A stretch of 64,000 nucleotides of DNA from Zerene cesonia (Eukaryota; Arthropoda; Insecta; Lepidoptera; Pieridae), in contig NC_052116.1 of assembly GCF_012273895.1 (NCBI RefSeq), positions 3,968,001-4,032,000 on the forward strand, given 5' to 3'. The notes below the pieces were generated by a model. That model ran no database searches and was not told the origin of the DNA. It was given only the letters and a program-made list of their open reading frames with translations. Below are positions 13,157 to 26,420 of the stretch, piece by piece; positions within the stretch are counted from its first letter, which is position 1; every line of letters starts with the position of its first letter. Both the position numbers and the translations under genes were made by a program.

Positions 13157-14410
13157 TCAACACTTGCTGCCAACATAAGTGCGCTTTACTTGTGAACTTC
13201 ATAGTAGAAAACGCTTTTAGCGGACCACATATTTTTTAAACATTGCATTCATTTCAACAAAATAAATATGTAGTAAAATAACGCTATTTATATTCGATAG
13301 ATGAAGTCGATAAAAAGATAGTAAATCTGTGACTAATTGTTATTGTTTGCGTATGGTTGAATTTTCATTATATGATAATAGATATGATGGACGTCTGATT
13401 ATAATTCAGATCATAATCATTTCATTTTTGAGTAATTAGGTCCTAAATAAAAATGATAATGAAAATGAGCTATTTATTTGTGATTAAATGAAATTATCAA
13501 ACAAAACCAATAATTGCCATAAATAGATTACTTTTTTCTCCTAATAGCGGAGACGCGGGAAAAAAATGATTTGTCTATACTCAAATTTGAATTGTTTCAT
13601 CGTCCGAAGTCCATAAAGCCTATATATACGTATACGTTAAAAGTAATTCTTGAAATTTTAATAAATTTCCCGAGCCCTGCTCAAGCGTTGGGGTTTTAGC
13701 TTGTAGTTATATAAAGTTTCATCAAGAGAACACTATATTCATGAGCACATCAACTGCCATCGTCAGGTTACTTTAATTTAAAAATTGATTGCATTCATTT
13801 TAACAAAGCGGCAGCATCAAAGGCGCTGCAATTTTCACAAGGGATCATTTGTTATCACACATGAGTGTGGCTAGATTATACGGCGTCATAGAAGGTGAGA
13901 TGAAAATACTATAAAGTGAGGAGCCCTTTGAGTTCGGGTCTTGAGACCCATCTCAAAAGCCTTGCGTCTAATGGCCTGTGCTGACGTGTTATCTCACTGA
14001 ACTACTAAAAGCTATCCAAGCTGCTATAAACGTGTAATTTTGTAAGCGACCTTATGAAATATGATTGAATATGACGTGAGCGTAGAAATTATAAGTACAC
14101 ATAATATACGCTATGTCAGATATAACTGGTGGTCTTATGTTTTGCTGGATGAATAATTGTCATTTAAGATGAACATTTTTTGTTACTTTTCAAAACTCTG
14201 AGCAATCGGATCCTATAAAATGTCGCCTTACCTTGAAACGTGCGCATTCGTATGGCTTGTGCCTTGGTGTTCAAACGCTGTTTATACAATTATTGACCCA
14301 ACTACCTTCACTTTGTTAATCGTCTGTGTGATTTGCTATCAACAGACTACATCAATAAGGCAGTTGTCTGGAATCATTTTATATGATTATATTATTATTA
14401 GTTTTAAACT
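13157..14410. other. gene-free interval with possible tRNA-like remnant
   Basis: On the minus strand, TAGTTCAGTGAG (complement of 13993-14004) resembles an A box, followed about 45 nt on by a self-complementary GGGTCTCAAGACCC (13935-13950 region) where a B box would be. This could be a decayed SINE head. The rest is AT-rich and unassigned. Confidence 0.3.
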
Positions 14411-14519
14411 ATCTCTGTATCTACGAAATTTCATAAAAATCGCTTCAGTGAATTCGGCTTGATGAAGAGACAAACAGACCGACAAACAAAGTTACTTTCA
14501 TATGTTAATATTTATTTAG
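14411..14519 (-). mobile_element. fragment of a Helitron-like family (third type)
   Basis: Shares ctctgtatct, gaaatttcataaaaatcgc, ttcagtgaattcgg, gacaaacagac and ttactttcatatgttaatat with the family at 22519-22711 and with common lepidopteran elements ending in TAATATTAGT. Only the 5' third of the element (right side here) is recognisable. Confidence 0.45.
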
Positions 14520-14730
14520 TACCGTTTAGTGTTAGTTACTTAGCTGTCTCTATAGTCTCATATAAAAATCTCATAATATATACAAACATAAAAAAATAAT
14601 GACATCAAACTTTATGATATTTATAACAATACCTCAACATATTTCGTCAAACCTTATGAGACCATGGTGAGACTTTATTCAACACTCTCATAATCTTCAA
14701 TAATATTTTTACTTGTCATCTCTACACCAA

Positions 14731-15042
14731 CATCATCATCATCAGCCCTTATATGTTCCCACTGCTGGGACACAGGCCTCCTGTGAGGGTTCATGCCATA
14801 ATCCAACACGCTGGCCAAGTTGGGTTGCGGGTTGGCAGATGCCACATGTCGTCGAGCTTTTGATTCTCGGACATGCCAGTTTTGTCACGATGTTTTCCTT
14901 CACCGTTTTAAGCAGTGGTGATGTTATCTACATGCGCAGATAAATTGAAAAATCAATTTATTTCCTGCACGCTCGCCCGGTCTCGATTCCGACTTATCGA
15001 TTTTGAAGTCCGAGGTTCTCACCACTGAGCCATCACTGCATA
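14731..15042 (-). mobile_element. tRNA-derived SINE, copy 1
   Basis: On the minus strand it starts with an A box TGGCTCAGTGGT (complement of 15021-15032). A diverged B box follows at 14980-14990, then a shared body (cccactgctgggacacaggcc on + strand) and a (CAT)n tail complement at 14731-14744. It is 312 bp long. Copy 2 at 63234-63503 shares both ends and most of the body but lacks about 50 bp of the middle. Confidence 0.75.
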
Positions 15043-15202
15043 TCTGCATAGATTGATTATTGACTCTACTTAACCGATTAAGTAAAATGCACTAATTTGT
15101 CTAGCTTCACATTTATTCAATAAAAAAAAATGAATGAAGGTAGGATCATGAACAGTTACAAATACAAACTATACCTTACATACATAATGTTGATAAATCC
15201 CA

Positions 15203-15400
15203 TCCTACTAATATTATAAATGCGAAAGTTTGTAAGGATGTGTGTGTGTTTGTTACTATTTTTCACCAAAACTACTAAACCGATTGCAATGAAATTTTGT
15301 ATATAGATAGCTGGACAACTGGAATAACGTATAGGCAATTTTATCCCGATATTCCTACGGGATACGGACTTACGCGGGTGAAACCGCAGGGCGCAGCTAG
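15203..15400 (+). mobile_element. Helitron-like non-autonomous element, copy B
   Basis: A|TCctactaatattataaatg at the 5' end and gcgcagCTAG|T at the 3' end, with hairpin CGCGG...CCGCA just inside. Full-length at 198 bp. Nearly the same sequence as copies A, C and E. The frame 15156-15338 on the minus strand is a shadow of it. Confidence 0.75.
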
Positions 15401-18400
15401 TTAATTTATAAAAATGACATCACTTTTTGTAGAAGAAGAAAATAGCAAAAGAACGGGACATAAACATCTGTAAAGCTTTGGAATCTTTTCAGGCAAATAA
15501 TTGAATTATTCGCTCGCATACTACGTCGATCCAGTTTTCGTTGACATGTAGAAAACTCTATCTTATCCGCTTAAGTCTAGTTATAAAGCGGAGTAAAATC
15601 ATTGTTAAACAAAGACTGTTATATTCAATTTTCAACGTCTCGTTTTATAATTCACCGGATCCCATCAAGTCGTTAACCTGTGCTCTCGAGTTTAAACATT
15701 CACACAAAACACCTTGTAAAGTAATTCTACGACCAAATTATACCAGCTACATTTGCTGATGTGCAAAACTGAGATGAAGTTTTGCTTGAGAAAGCAAATA
15801 TAATATCTTCTTGCATAAATCAAAGATATATAGAACCATTTTCATATTTTTTAAGATTTTATATTGTATTTTAGTTAATCATTGATGATTTTAATGGTTT
15901 AATTTTGTTTATACGTTATTTTTTTATTTAAATGGAAAAAAGAAATTACTGATTCTTTACATACATGGTAAATAAATCAACTCAATTCTAGGTAGGTACC
16001 ATATTAAAAATTTATAAAGTTCGAATCTAATCTACTATTAATCATATTTCCTCATAACAAACTTAGCGTGTGTTGAGCATTTTTTAATTACTTAGTTAAG
16101 TTAATTATACCTTTATTTTATTGAAATTAGTAGTATTTTTTATAAAAAAGTCAACTAATTTCCTAAACATATTTTTGTTAAATTTAATAAAATGTCTGTT
16201 GATCGAAGACCAGTCGCTAAAACCAAGCAGCCGAGGGTCGTGGCTTATCGTAACGTATCCATAGAACATCGACTTTTTATGTAACATTAAATCATTTTTA
16301 TAGCGCATTAAGGTTGTAAAGTTACATAAAAACCGTAAATAAATGTGTATAGGTATTATGTATTATTAATATTTTGTAAACGTAAGGTTTGCACAGGCTC
16401 AAAGCCAATTAAAAATAAAGTAACAAGCACCATTAAGATGAGAGGGATAAGCTAATAATGTTTATAATTAATTCATTAATTATATACTGACAATAACGTA
16501 GCATCGCTTTTTTATTTGAACCTAGCCGCCGACGTTTCATCTGTGATACTTTTTTTCTCCTTCCTGTAGCCTTTATAGAGAGGTTGGCAAAAATTTGCTG
16601 AATTGGTCGAACCAGCTAGAGTTTTACGCTTAGTGGTGATTTATTATTATTAATATAAAAAAACATCTAAAATTATCAGAAACGAGTATCTAAAGGATAT
16701 CAAATTACATTTAAAACAGATCGGTGATACTATCGTGCAAAACCGTCATAAACTTATAAAAATAATAAAGTGATCATAAATTTGTTTATGTCACTGAAGG
16801 ATTATCATCTTGATGAAATTAAAAACTACGATTACACCTTATTTTCTACAAAAAAAGCAACGCTGATTTTCCTACATTTCAGCTGAACAGTCTGTCCAAT
16901 GTCATAATCCAAGAGACTTTGGTCATATATCATTTTCTTTGATTCCGGAGATGAAAATCTATTCTAAGAAAGAAGCGAAAATTCTTTTTCTTTTCATCAA
17001 ATAGCAACAGTGTCAGAAGGTCAACCCTTGTCATATAAGCCAAGGTGAAACAAAGCAATTCATATATGCATCTATTTTTTATTTATACTCTATTTATTCT
17101 CGGAGACAGTGATATAAGATCTTATACTAAATTGAATACATCTACATCTACATACTAATACACACACATACATAACTGTGTATTGGTATGAATACTTTTA
17201 TTAATTTAATGTTTTGAATAATATAATTATATCATAATGTCGTTTTGTTTTATCCCATATACGTAATATAAATTGAAATCAATACAGTTTTTACCTTTTA
17301 ATAACATTAATTGACATGTTTACATTTGAATTTTATTTATGTTTTTTATATTTAAAAAAACAGATATCCATAAATTACAATAAAAAATAAAGTTAAAACA
17401 TATACCTATGTTAAAACTTGAGTTTTTAAACAAATATCTTGTCAGTTCTTTTATTCTAAAGAATTACAGTTTCGAAGTCTTCAATTCTAGAAATCACCAT
17501 TAATATAAATATGAGAATAAAGAACTATATTGACAACGACATAGATTTATTTAAATTGTATCACACTAACCAGATTATACATGTGAAGACACCGTAAACA
17601 ACAATAATGACGATGCCTGCACTGCGCCTGTCTCAAAGAAAATTGAATCGAGGTGCCAGTAGTCGGATGTCCCTCATTTCCTTGTATTTATTGTCGCCCT
17701 CGCTAAAGGCATTAAATTTTCTTCAACGCTCCATCTTACAACTGTTTCCGGACATGAAGTCCGGTCCTACTATTTGGGATGTGGAGAATATTGTCTCCCT
17801 TATACGAAGTTATCATTTACGACCGTAAATATGACACTGCTTGAATGAATACGCGCTAGTGTGTTGTATTTTAGCAAAATATTGTCCAACTTCTGGCAGT
17901 TTGGTGGATTATATAGCTACATGCTTAAAAAGCATTCAGATATATCATTCTAAATGGCAATCCCAACAAGAAGTTACCACAGATGTTATTGAGATACTTT
18001 AAGAGTTCAATTGATATTTCTAAATTAATTGAATAAGGATAATTCATATCGAAATACATTAATGATAATAATATGATATATGATAATTCACACATTAAAT
18101 ACAGGCAACTTCTATGAAAGATTACAAGATTAAGATTACGCCGCTTTTCTACATAAGAAGCCCTTGTTCTCCGAATTTATCTTGAATAAATAAACAGCGT
18201 TTTGACTCCCAGCTCAGGCCGAAGGTATTCATCGTCGTGCACGCCAACGAAACCAGCCTTCAAGGATTCTGATAACGTTTAAAAGGTTTATAACCCCCTT
18301 AAATAAAGTTAATAGCTCCCAAGAAGTTTTTCGTTGTACCCCTTAGGGCCATTACGAAGCATTACGATACGATTTATTCTTCGTTTATAGACTTAGGGCC

Positions 18401-19574
18401 GAGCCCGGGATTTGCTTTGCAGAAGGTGTCAACTAAAGTTGTAAGAATCAGATTTATCGATGCCATAGCCGATAGCGATCTACAAGGTACTTTGTAGTCA
18501 ATGCTCTGGGGAGTTTTAGTAACACAATGACATTTTTTAAACTTATACATCTTCTTTTCTACATTGTTAAGTATTTAGACCAACAATTCACTTACAATTT
18601 TTCATTTCTTGATATACCTTCTCGACGGTGATTGTTAAGCTTTCTTCGACCATAGTATAGATAATTTTATTACCTATTATTTGAATAAATATATACATAT
18701 TATCAGTATCATTGTAATTAATCAACATAAGATACCTAATCTGTATTTGCTGAGGTCTTTACTATCTTATTATAGCTTATAAAACATTCAAAAACATCAC
18801 TAACGAAAATTTCATTAACAAATGACAAACATTTTTCACATGTCAATCGTTACACTCCGAAACGCAAACCTATCCTATCCTAGTCGCCTTAAACCAATAA
18901 CAACGATACAGATTCACCTTAAAATAATAACAAGTTCAGGCTATAAACCATAGCCGGCAAATCCTACGTAATCGTTTACCTATACAATAACAATCTATTC
19001 GATCGGCGTTCACCAATATCCAGCCTAACTGCACCCATTCGAAATATAAAATTAATTGTTAGCTATTTTTCCGCATTTAACGGGTACAGGTGACGTGATG
19101 GATCCACGGCCGTATATTTGCTGAGGGGTATTAACCGATTGATTGGCTGTGAAATCGTGTAATGCATGGTGAGCGTGATCGGACGGATTTTAAATCATTA
19201 TTTTTCACTGCGTAAATTCACAATGCTTTCGTGTAAATCCTGAATGTAGCAATTACACATTTTTTTAAATACAAACATTAATCTTTAGCAAATTTGCAAG
19301 TACGCTTCTTCCATATTCAACGCATGTGTTCTCTCGAATCTGCACAGGAAAATATATTCATTCGTCTAGAATTTACATGAATATTATTATTTCAGGCCAG
19401 AAGATAATGTAAGAACACATATTTTACATGGGCCATAATAAATGCCAAATCAGCTCAACAGCTACCGTTTGAATTACACTTTCTAACATAAATAAGCATA
19501 GATACCAAAGTTGTATTGATTTTGGTACTAGGTATAGGTACATGTAAAAAACTTATCATGTCAAAAACATTGCA
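15401..19574. other. gene-free interval with a GC-richer unique patch
   Basis: No repeat family recognised. 17607-17828 is a 73-codon ATG-initiated frame in locally GC-richer DNA, containing a CCGGAC-atgaa-GTCCGG stem-loop at 17748-17764; no domain is recognised and no splice sites frame it, so I do not call a gene. Another richer patch is at 18180-18520, and 19070-19200 is similar. These may be non-coding conserved DNA. Confidence 0.4.
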
Positions 19575-19707
19575 TTTAGCGATACCTCCCGTGATACATA
19601 TAGACCTTTAGTATATCCAATGGTAAAATATATATTGAAACCCGTCCAATAGTTCCTAAGATAAGCGCATACAAAACAAAATCTTCAGCATATTATTCGT
19701 ATAGATT
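19575..19707 (-). mobile_element. Helitron-like repeat, second type, diverged copy
   Basis: Shares cccgtgatacatata, gaaacccgtccaatagttcc, aagataagcgca and the tattattcgtatagat end with 34740-34911. Orientation follows that copy. Ends are degraded. Confidence 0.5.
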
Positions 19708-22518
19708 AATACTATGTAGACTGCATAACGAAACTGTACGTAAGAGTAAATATAGCTGCTTACCAAAAATACAACATTCATTAGAACTCAAGGAAGGATA
19801 CAATAAGAAATTATGGTTTTTGTTCCCATAAAGCAACCTGAAAAAACCTCTTACATTTTTGCCCTTTGAAGTACGTTTCATTTCCTCCTAAAATATTGCT
19901 GACCGACAGTGATACTTCCCCGTCATCGAGATCTCTCTGAAGAATGCTCCACTCCGGTTTTTATCGCCTTGGACGTATTAATTATGTCCTAAGGGCCTGT
20001 CCAAGACAATCGGAGAATGGATGTCTGCGGTACATTGTGGCAAAAACTCGCTGGAAGATACTTGAATTATGTTTTTATAACTCGCAACTCAGTAGAATCA
20101 CGAATATGTTGGCCGTGTAATAATTTATCAATATTGACTCACACACGTTGAACCTGATAATGGCAATCGAAATAATAGTTATATTTTTGTTTATTCACAG
20201 TACCAGAATAGATACAATATATTGTATGAAAGCAGTGTTGCCTGCTAGCTTTTCAACACTGAATTCCACAGATATTGTTCACTAATATGTATTACAGTGA
20301 GTATAACACCATCTTCACTCACTAACTTCACTACACGATCATTTACTAACGGACCGACAAGGTTTTTTTAAAAGTCAATGGATCTGAAGATTATTCATGT
20401 ATATTACACAAAAAATGGTACAAAGCTAAACGATAAGATACAAAAAAATTAAAGGGTTTAGAAGATTATGTAAAAGCATATCCACGGAAATTAAAAGGGG
20501 CAAAGGTTTCAATAAAACTTCGTATTCGAAGTCGACATCCATGAAATCCGCCTTTGTCAGCTTAATCTCTTGTCCGGAATGAGAAAAATCAAACAGAATA
20601 GGTATCTGCAAAATTTTAAATTACACTCAAAATTTCAAAAGTATGAAAATGTTATGTACAATTACATAAACATATATTATGGTGAAAATATATATTCCAT
20701 TTCAATAGTTTATACATTATTAATTTATGATATCAATATTTTCTTGTTACAAGGTTGTACAGTATTATGTACTACAAATAATAGTTTTACTTGTTCCCGG
20801 TTCTTTAATCATGAAGGTATAATTTATCTTCACATTCATATAAATTATCCGCGTTTTTAATATTTCTTTAACTATGTATTAATATTATAATTTATAAGAA
20901 TTAAAACATATTATTATTCCGTTGTTAGCAATTTTCTCAAGACTTGGTAGATATATAACAATTTTCCTTCAATAAAGCTGTACAAATAAAAACATTTCCA
21001 AGTAGACAATCCGTACAAAACTCAGTTAGTAATAAATTCTGTTAAATTTACTCCTCATTGTCTAGTGAAATGGTACGGGAGGTTGGATATAAAATATAGA
21101 AGGCTACGCGTGTCCGAGCAATATTGTTCATGAAATACAGCCTGAATCGCTACACGGCACATTTTCTAGACATGAAGTAACTTAATTATATTCCCAGTAA
21201 CGAAATAACAACGGAATGGGATGTAAATTAATTAATTCAATTCAGATTGTATTTCATGCTTCAATTTATACATTTATGTTATCTATAATTTATAATATGA
21301 ATATAAAAATGTATCATGTGAATGGCTAAATTACGTGTCACATTACTAAAATGCCGAGTCAGGAATCCTTATGTATCACCGGGTAACCCTTCATAAATTC
21401 AATCGTTATGCTTTTTTATATTCATATCACGTTATCTGTGATTTATTTACTAAAGATATACTTAGAAAGAGAATTTTATTCTTCCATATTGTCAAAGAGA
21501 TATCCGCAAGTCACGCTTACCATCGATCCCCGAAAATAGTCGTTAAATTTTTGTCCATCACTATGGGATAAAAGTAAATTTATTTTCAATAGCGGTCGGC
21601 TTTCTGTAAATACCATTATTCATGGCGTATCGCGAACCCCTGAAAGGGATCCGGGCCTTGAATAAGGTGTGACTTCATCATACTTGCTATTTACTGAAAT
21701 CTCTGGATTAAGTCGTTCCAAATATTCCTCCAGTTAAACTTGCTGGAACAATACGAATGAAAAGAATTATCTTTGCTGTTCGTATTTATGTAGCTTTTTG
21801 AAACAATGAAATGACGAAGTTTAATTTTGCATTAAAAGAAGTTTTTATGTTGACTTTTTTAGTTAATGATATTGTATTGGTCATATATTGCATTCTACAT
21901 GTAATAGTGTAGATAAAAATGTTAAACGTACCTTAGATACATATCGAGGAGTTAATAATTTTTATCGTTAATATTTTATCAATAAAATTGACCCATAACA
22001 TTGGTAATGATAATTTATAGACATTTATTGCACTATATCGAATTTAGGACTTGCGATATAATGTGAGCCTGTTGTAACGTGTAATGATAACCTTATGTAT
22101 TTGCTATGATTGTATTATGGCGTAAATTATAGCTTTTTTTCCCAAGATTTTAGTTAGTCGTAGTCTAATATGTCCTTAAAATTCCCCCTAGGTGAGGGAA
22201 AAGATATAATGATATCACACAGGGGTGCTAAATGTATGTGTATATACAAAATTAGCTGCTGAACCTAAATAAATAAATAAAATTAAATTAAATCTGTGTA
22301 ACAGTGTAAACTTATAAATACAGAATACACCAACAAATAAGGAAATGGCGTGATTCTGAGAAAACAAGGAAAATAATGTCGTGATTGATGGGTATCGTTA
22401 ATATGAAATGATGCAGCAAGTGTGCTCCACACTGAGCCCCCGTCTTAACGCATAATCGATGCTCTCATACCACCTTCCTGGTGATTAAATGTATTAAGAT
22501 TATAATAATCAAATAATA
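19708..22518. other. gene-free AT-rich interval
   Basis: Open frames up to 96 codons (20570-20860) have random-looking composition (I, N, Y rich) with no domain. No repeats assigned. Confidence 0.45.
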
Positions 22519-22711
22519 ATCACCGTGGCTTCGCTCGTGTAGTCAAAAGAAAAGAGTCTTAAAGTTTTCCTCGCAGCTCCAGTTTCCGTAGGATTTTCGA
22601 AATAAAACTATCCAATGCCCTCTCTCAGGGCTCAATCTGTCTCTGTAAAAATTTTCATTCAAATCGGTTAAGGCGTGAGAAAAAGACAGACACAGAATAT
22701 ATTAGTATGGA
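22519..22711 (-). mobile_element. Helitron-like repeat, third type
   Basis: On the + strand it reads caccgtggcttcgctcg, then aaaactatccaatgccctct, ctcaatctgtctctg, ttcaaatcggttaaggcgtg, acagacacag and attagtatggat. This order is typical of a widespread lepidopteran short element. The 3' end (left side) lacks a clean CTAG, so it is truncated or mutated. Confidence 0.55.
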
Positions 22712-22804
22712 TAGTATAGAAATATATAAATTACATGAACACATAAGAAATGAAGCCCTTCTTTTGCTTTGTAACCACATTAGCTGCATTGAGCGGAAAG
22801 CACA

Positions 22805-22902
22805 TCTTCGCTAATATTGAAAAGAGAAAGAATTTGTGTTTTTGTTTGTTTGTTTGCAATGGACTTATATGTGCCACGGGCCATACTGGGGCGAACAGCT
22901 AA
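22805..22902 (+). mobile_element. 98-bp miniature Helitron-like element
   Basis: Flanked A|TCttcgctaatattg at the 5' end and gcgaacagCTAA|T at the 3' end, matching the A^T insertion rule and TC/CTRR termini. The 5' 50 bp resemble copies A-E (ctaatattg, gagaaag, tttgtttgtttg) and the 3' end keeps cggg...ggggcgaacag. The middle is missing, consistent with internal deletion. Confidence 0.5.
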
Positions 22903-25900
22903 TTTAATATACTAGTATTAAAAGAAGCGACTATAGACCATACTGCCTAGTAAACTAAACGCCTGTCCCCTTGAGATAGAAAATAACGGGTAATATAGAC
23001 CGACTTATGAGCTTAAATAAATTGTCATTAAGGCTTAAACAAACTAGGAATAACAAAGCTAATAAGCAGGAGCGCAATAAATTCACAGTACAATAAACGA
23101 GGACAGAAGAGCAAATATTAATAAATTACACTTGCAACGTTTGCGTGCTCTGGAGATAATTATTATTGCATTGAATTATTGGAAATTGGCTTTGTAATAA
23201 AATTTTGCGAACACATTCAAACTTCTCAACTACAATTCCACGTAAGTCACAAAGGTAAGGTTTCAATACATATAAAATGCAAATTAATTTGAATTAATTC
23301 ACTATAATTAATACTTTCAGGTAGTACCTAAACAAGAAGTGTACACAATGCGTATCGCGTGTTAATAAATTATTTAATATTTATTTGGACATCAAATAAT
23401 TCTTAACTTTCCTTTTAACTACAACTTAATTTTCATATTTTTAAACGAAACTTTTATTTTCACGACCTCAAAAGTCACATAAATTGGTATATTCGTCGCT
23501 TCTAACCGTAATCTAATTTACCTTCTTAAAATATTTTCATAATTTAGGTAATAAAATTATGAAGGAGCTGCGTACATTTAAAATTATGTAATAGAAACCG
23601 TTTACGATGTACGGCAATGCTTCGAGTTTATAGCTGTTTTATTTTATTAGTTCTCTGTCTATCTGCGAAGCGTTAATATTTTTTATTTTCACTGCAACAA
23701 TTTCCGCGGAGTCAATGGAATGAAAATTCGCCCACGACTTTATGGCGCCATAAATTTGAAAATATCATAAGCACGTGGGAAAACATCACTTCGACAACCT
23801 AATGGTGTGAGAAATGGAAAGATAGCTTATATCTCTTCAAGCCGCAAAAAGGCATAAACGATTCTTTAATTAAAGACGAACATTTTTAATAACGAGTTCT
23901 AAATAAAAATATTTTGTTTTCGATACAAATGCCATCTTCACATTGTTTTTACGCATGACATATGTCCGTGATTAAGGATTCAAAAGCCTATACCTAGCTA
24001 ACAAATATATGCATATAATTATTTCTGCATTATGTACTATATAATGGTGTTAAGATGTGTTTGAGAAGTGCACACTCGTATAAAACAAAACTCCATTTGC
24101 TTTGTATGTATAAGTATTTAGACGGTTTAAAAACAAAAGATCAGTAAGAGCATCGAGGTCGAACCAAACTGTTAGCCACAAACGCGATAAAGAAGGCAAT
24201 TTCCTAAATAGGGCTTCTGAGGATTTCCCTAATGTCGGACAAAAAATGGATTGCCACTCGCGAGCGATATAAGTTTCCTTGACTTCGTTTTTTCATCATC
24301 TTACAAGCGTCGACAATTACTAACCGGTTTTTTAATGCGATCGGACGCAAGTTTGTACACCACATTTCATAATAACATTTGATCCGAGACAACTCCCACT
24401 ATACGCAACAAACAGGTCTTAATGAAGTATAAGTAGCTACGTAGTTTAGTTGTATTATATGCCAGAAATCAGAAATCGATTCAATCATAACTTTAAATTT
24501 TCTTATCACTGTTATGCAATGTGTATATCATACTGATCAATGAACTGTACCTGGTATTCTATCACGTCTACAAACCATATAAGTGCTTATGAAATTACTA
24601 CTCTTAGAATGTATGATCAAATCATTTCATTTCATCATCAAAAATGCTCGTTTCGAAGACTATTATAAGATCTATCAAACCAGGAATGTATTTATACATG
24701 ACCTTATTTAAATATTTATAAGGACAAAGTTCACTATCACTCAATCTCTATATTAACCAGAATCTTTGCGACTGAAAATATAAACTCGACTTATAAAACT
24801 TCACGTAACTTTGTCAAAGCTGAAGAAATTCTATCCGAAACATCTTAAAGAAAGCAGACAAATAGCTACAAAATATTTACATCGCGTTGACCTTCTTCGG
24901 AACGGAACAATCAAGGTCGAATTTTCCGATAGTAAGGAGAAAGTGAAGGATATCACGTAGCTTTAGGAATTTCTTGTCGATCGTCTTTGATACCGTTACT
25001 TGCAAAAGCTATAAATTGTTTGTATAAAAGCAACACAGGGCAAGCAATATTGAGTACCTATAAAGAATTTTCCTGTTGCGATTATAGTTATAGGAAAAGG
25101 GGAGGATTGTAGAAAGTTTGTGAAAACGCGGTGCAATATTAAGCCTGATTGCGCATTTTTGTTTCGATTTGGATTATGTTCTGTTCTATATCAGATCTAC
25201 ATAGTAGATAGGTAACAGTGTAATAAATGTATAAGGAATTAATTTTTAAGTTTGTAGATACATGAGTTTACATCTTACAGATTATTTATGAACCAGTTTG
25301 GCGGACTACGACATGATTAATATAATACTGAGGTACGATTTTGCCGTGAATTTTGTTTATTCCTAATTGATTTGTTTGTGTAATGAAATAAGAAATTTGG
25401 AAGTCGATGAGAACCATAATATAAAAGTTTCCAAACATATTATACCATACATGGTCGTCATAAAACATATATCTTTCTAATAATCCTTGTTGTTTAGTAC
25501 AATTGAATATAACATATTATGAAAACTTTAATTAATAAGATCTTTGCTGTAAATCACATAAATACTAGACATCTATGTATTAATATAATTTAAATTCATT
25601 AGCTATCAGCTGAGCTTATTATAAAATGATATAATGACCAACGTTCCTAGTGAAATCTATATTATATACATTTATATTATAATAAGCGAGTGTACTGTAT
25701 AGTACATTAGCTTTTCGTCTGACGCTTTGCCCGCTTAGTCAAAGAACACGCACAGTTATCGTTCCCTTCAATGATACAACAATTTATCCAAAATGGTTTT
25801 AGCGTGAATTAGAGACTAACAGATTTACTTTCGCACGTATGATTAGCAGAAATATTATATACATCCTATAAAAACAAAAATTAAAAATAATACAGTCGAT

Positions 25901-26220
25901 TTGAAAACGTCCTTTTTTTGAAATCGATTAATAAAACATCATGCAATATGCCAGTGAGTACCTTTACAGTCAATTACACGGCGAGTTTTCACAAAGTGGC
26001 AGGAAATAAAGTAACCTTAAAAAGGATTGTATCTTTATTCAACCCTCAGTTCAAAGCGATATATCGTGGCGCAACACATCAAATTGGATTGAAATGTCCG
26101 AACCGAAGCTCCGTCAGGAGGTAATAATATTATAGAGAAAGGCAACCTAAAATGATTTGCAACATTGAGGTTGTACTGAGAGGTACTCGCGTCATAGAAT
26201 AAGAATCGATCATTTTTACG
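22903..26220. other. gene-free interval
   Basis: Mostly AT-rich unique DNA. 24140-24390 is richer in GC and free of known repeats. The 68-codon frame 25918-26124 has no recognised domain. TGTACT-gtat-AGTACA hairpin near 25692. Confidence 0.45.
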
Positions 26221-26420
26221 AGTGTGGGAGCCGAGCACGCTTTGATATGATTTGGGCCAGCTCGTACTGATAAAGGTACCATAGAGGGTACCATACCCTC
26301 TCAGAATATCGGCGTGATGTTGCATGCTACTGTGTTTCGTTCCGTGAGTGCCGCCTTAACTTTTCCGTCACCCCTTAAAGGCAGTCAACGCATATGCAGC
26401 GGCCCTAACTGTACAAATGT
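26221..26420 (+). mobile_element. retroposon-like repeat (GTCGAGCACG family), diverged copy
   Basis: Begins gtgtgggagccgagcacgc, keeps tttgggccagctcgtac, atatcggcgtgatg, ctactgtgtttcgttccgtg and the gcagcggccctaac part, but much of the middle is deleted. Frame 26035-26325 on the minus strand is a shadow. Confidence 0.65.

Noticed and set aside
14731..14744. CRISPR-like or functional microsatellite array of CAT units
   Set aside because: It is the tail of a SINE.
17607..17828. 73-codon ORF in GC-richer DNA
   Set aside because: ATG and stop are present but there is no domain, signal peptide or flanking splice signal. Kept only as a composition note.
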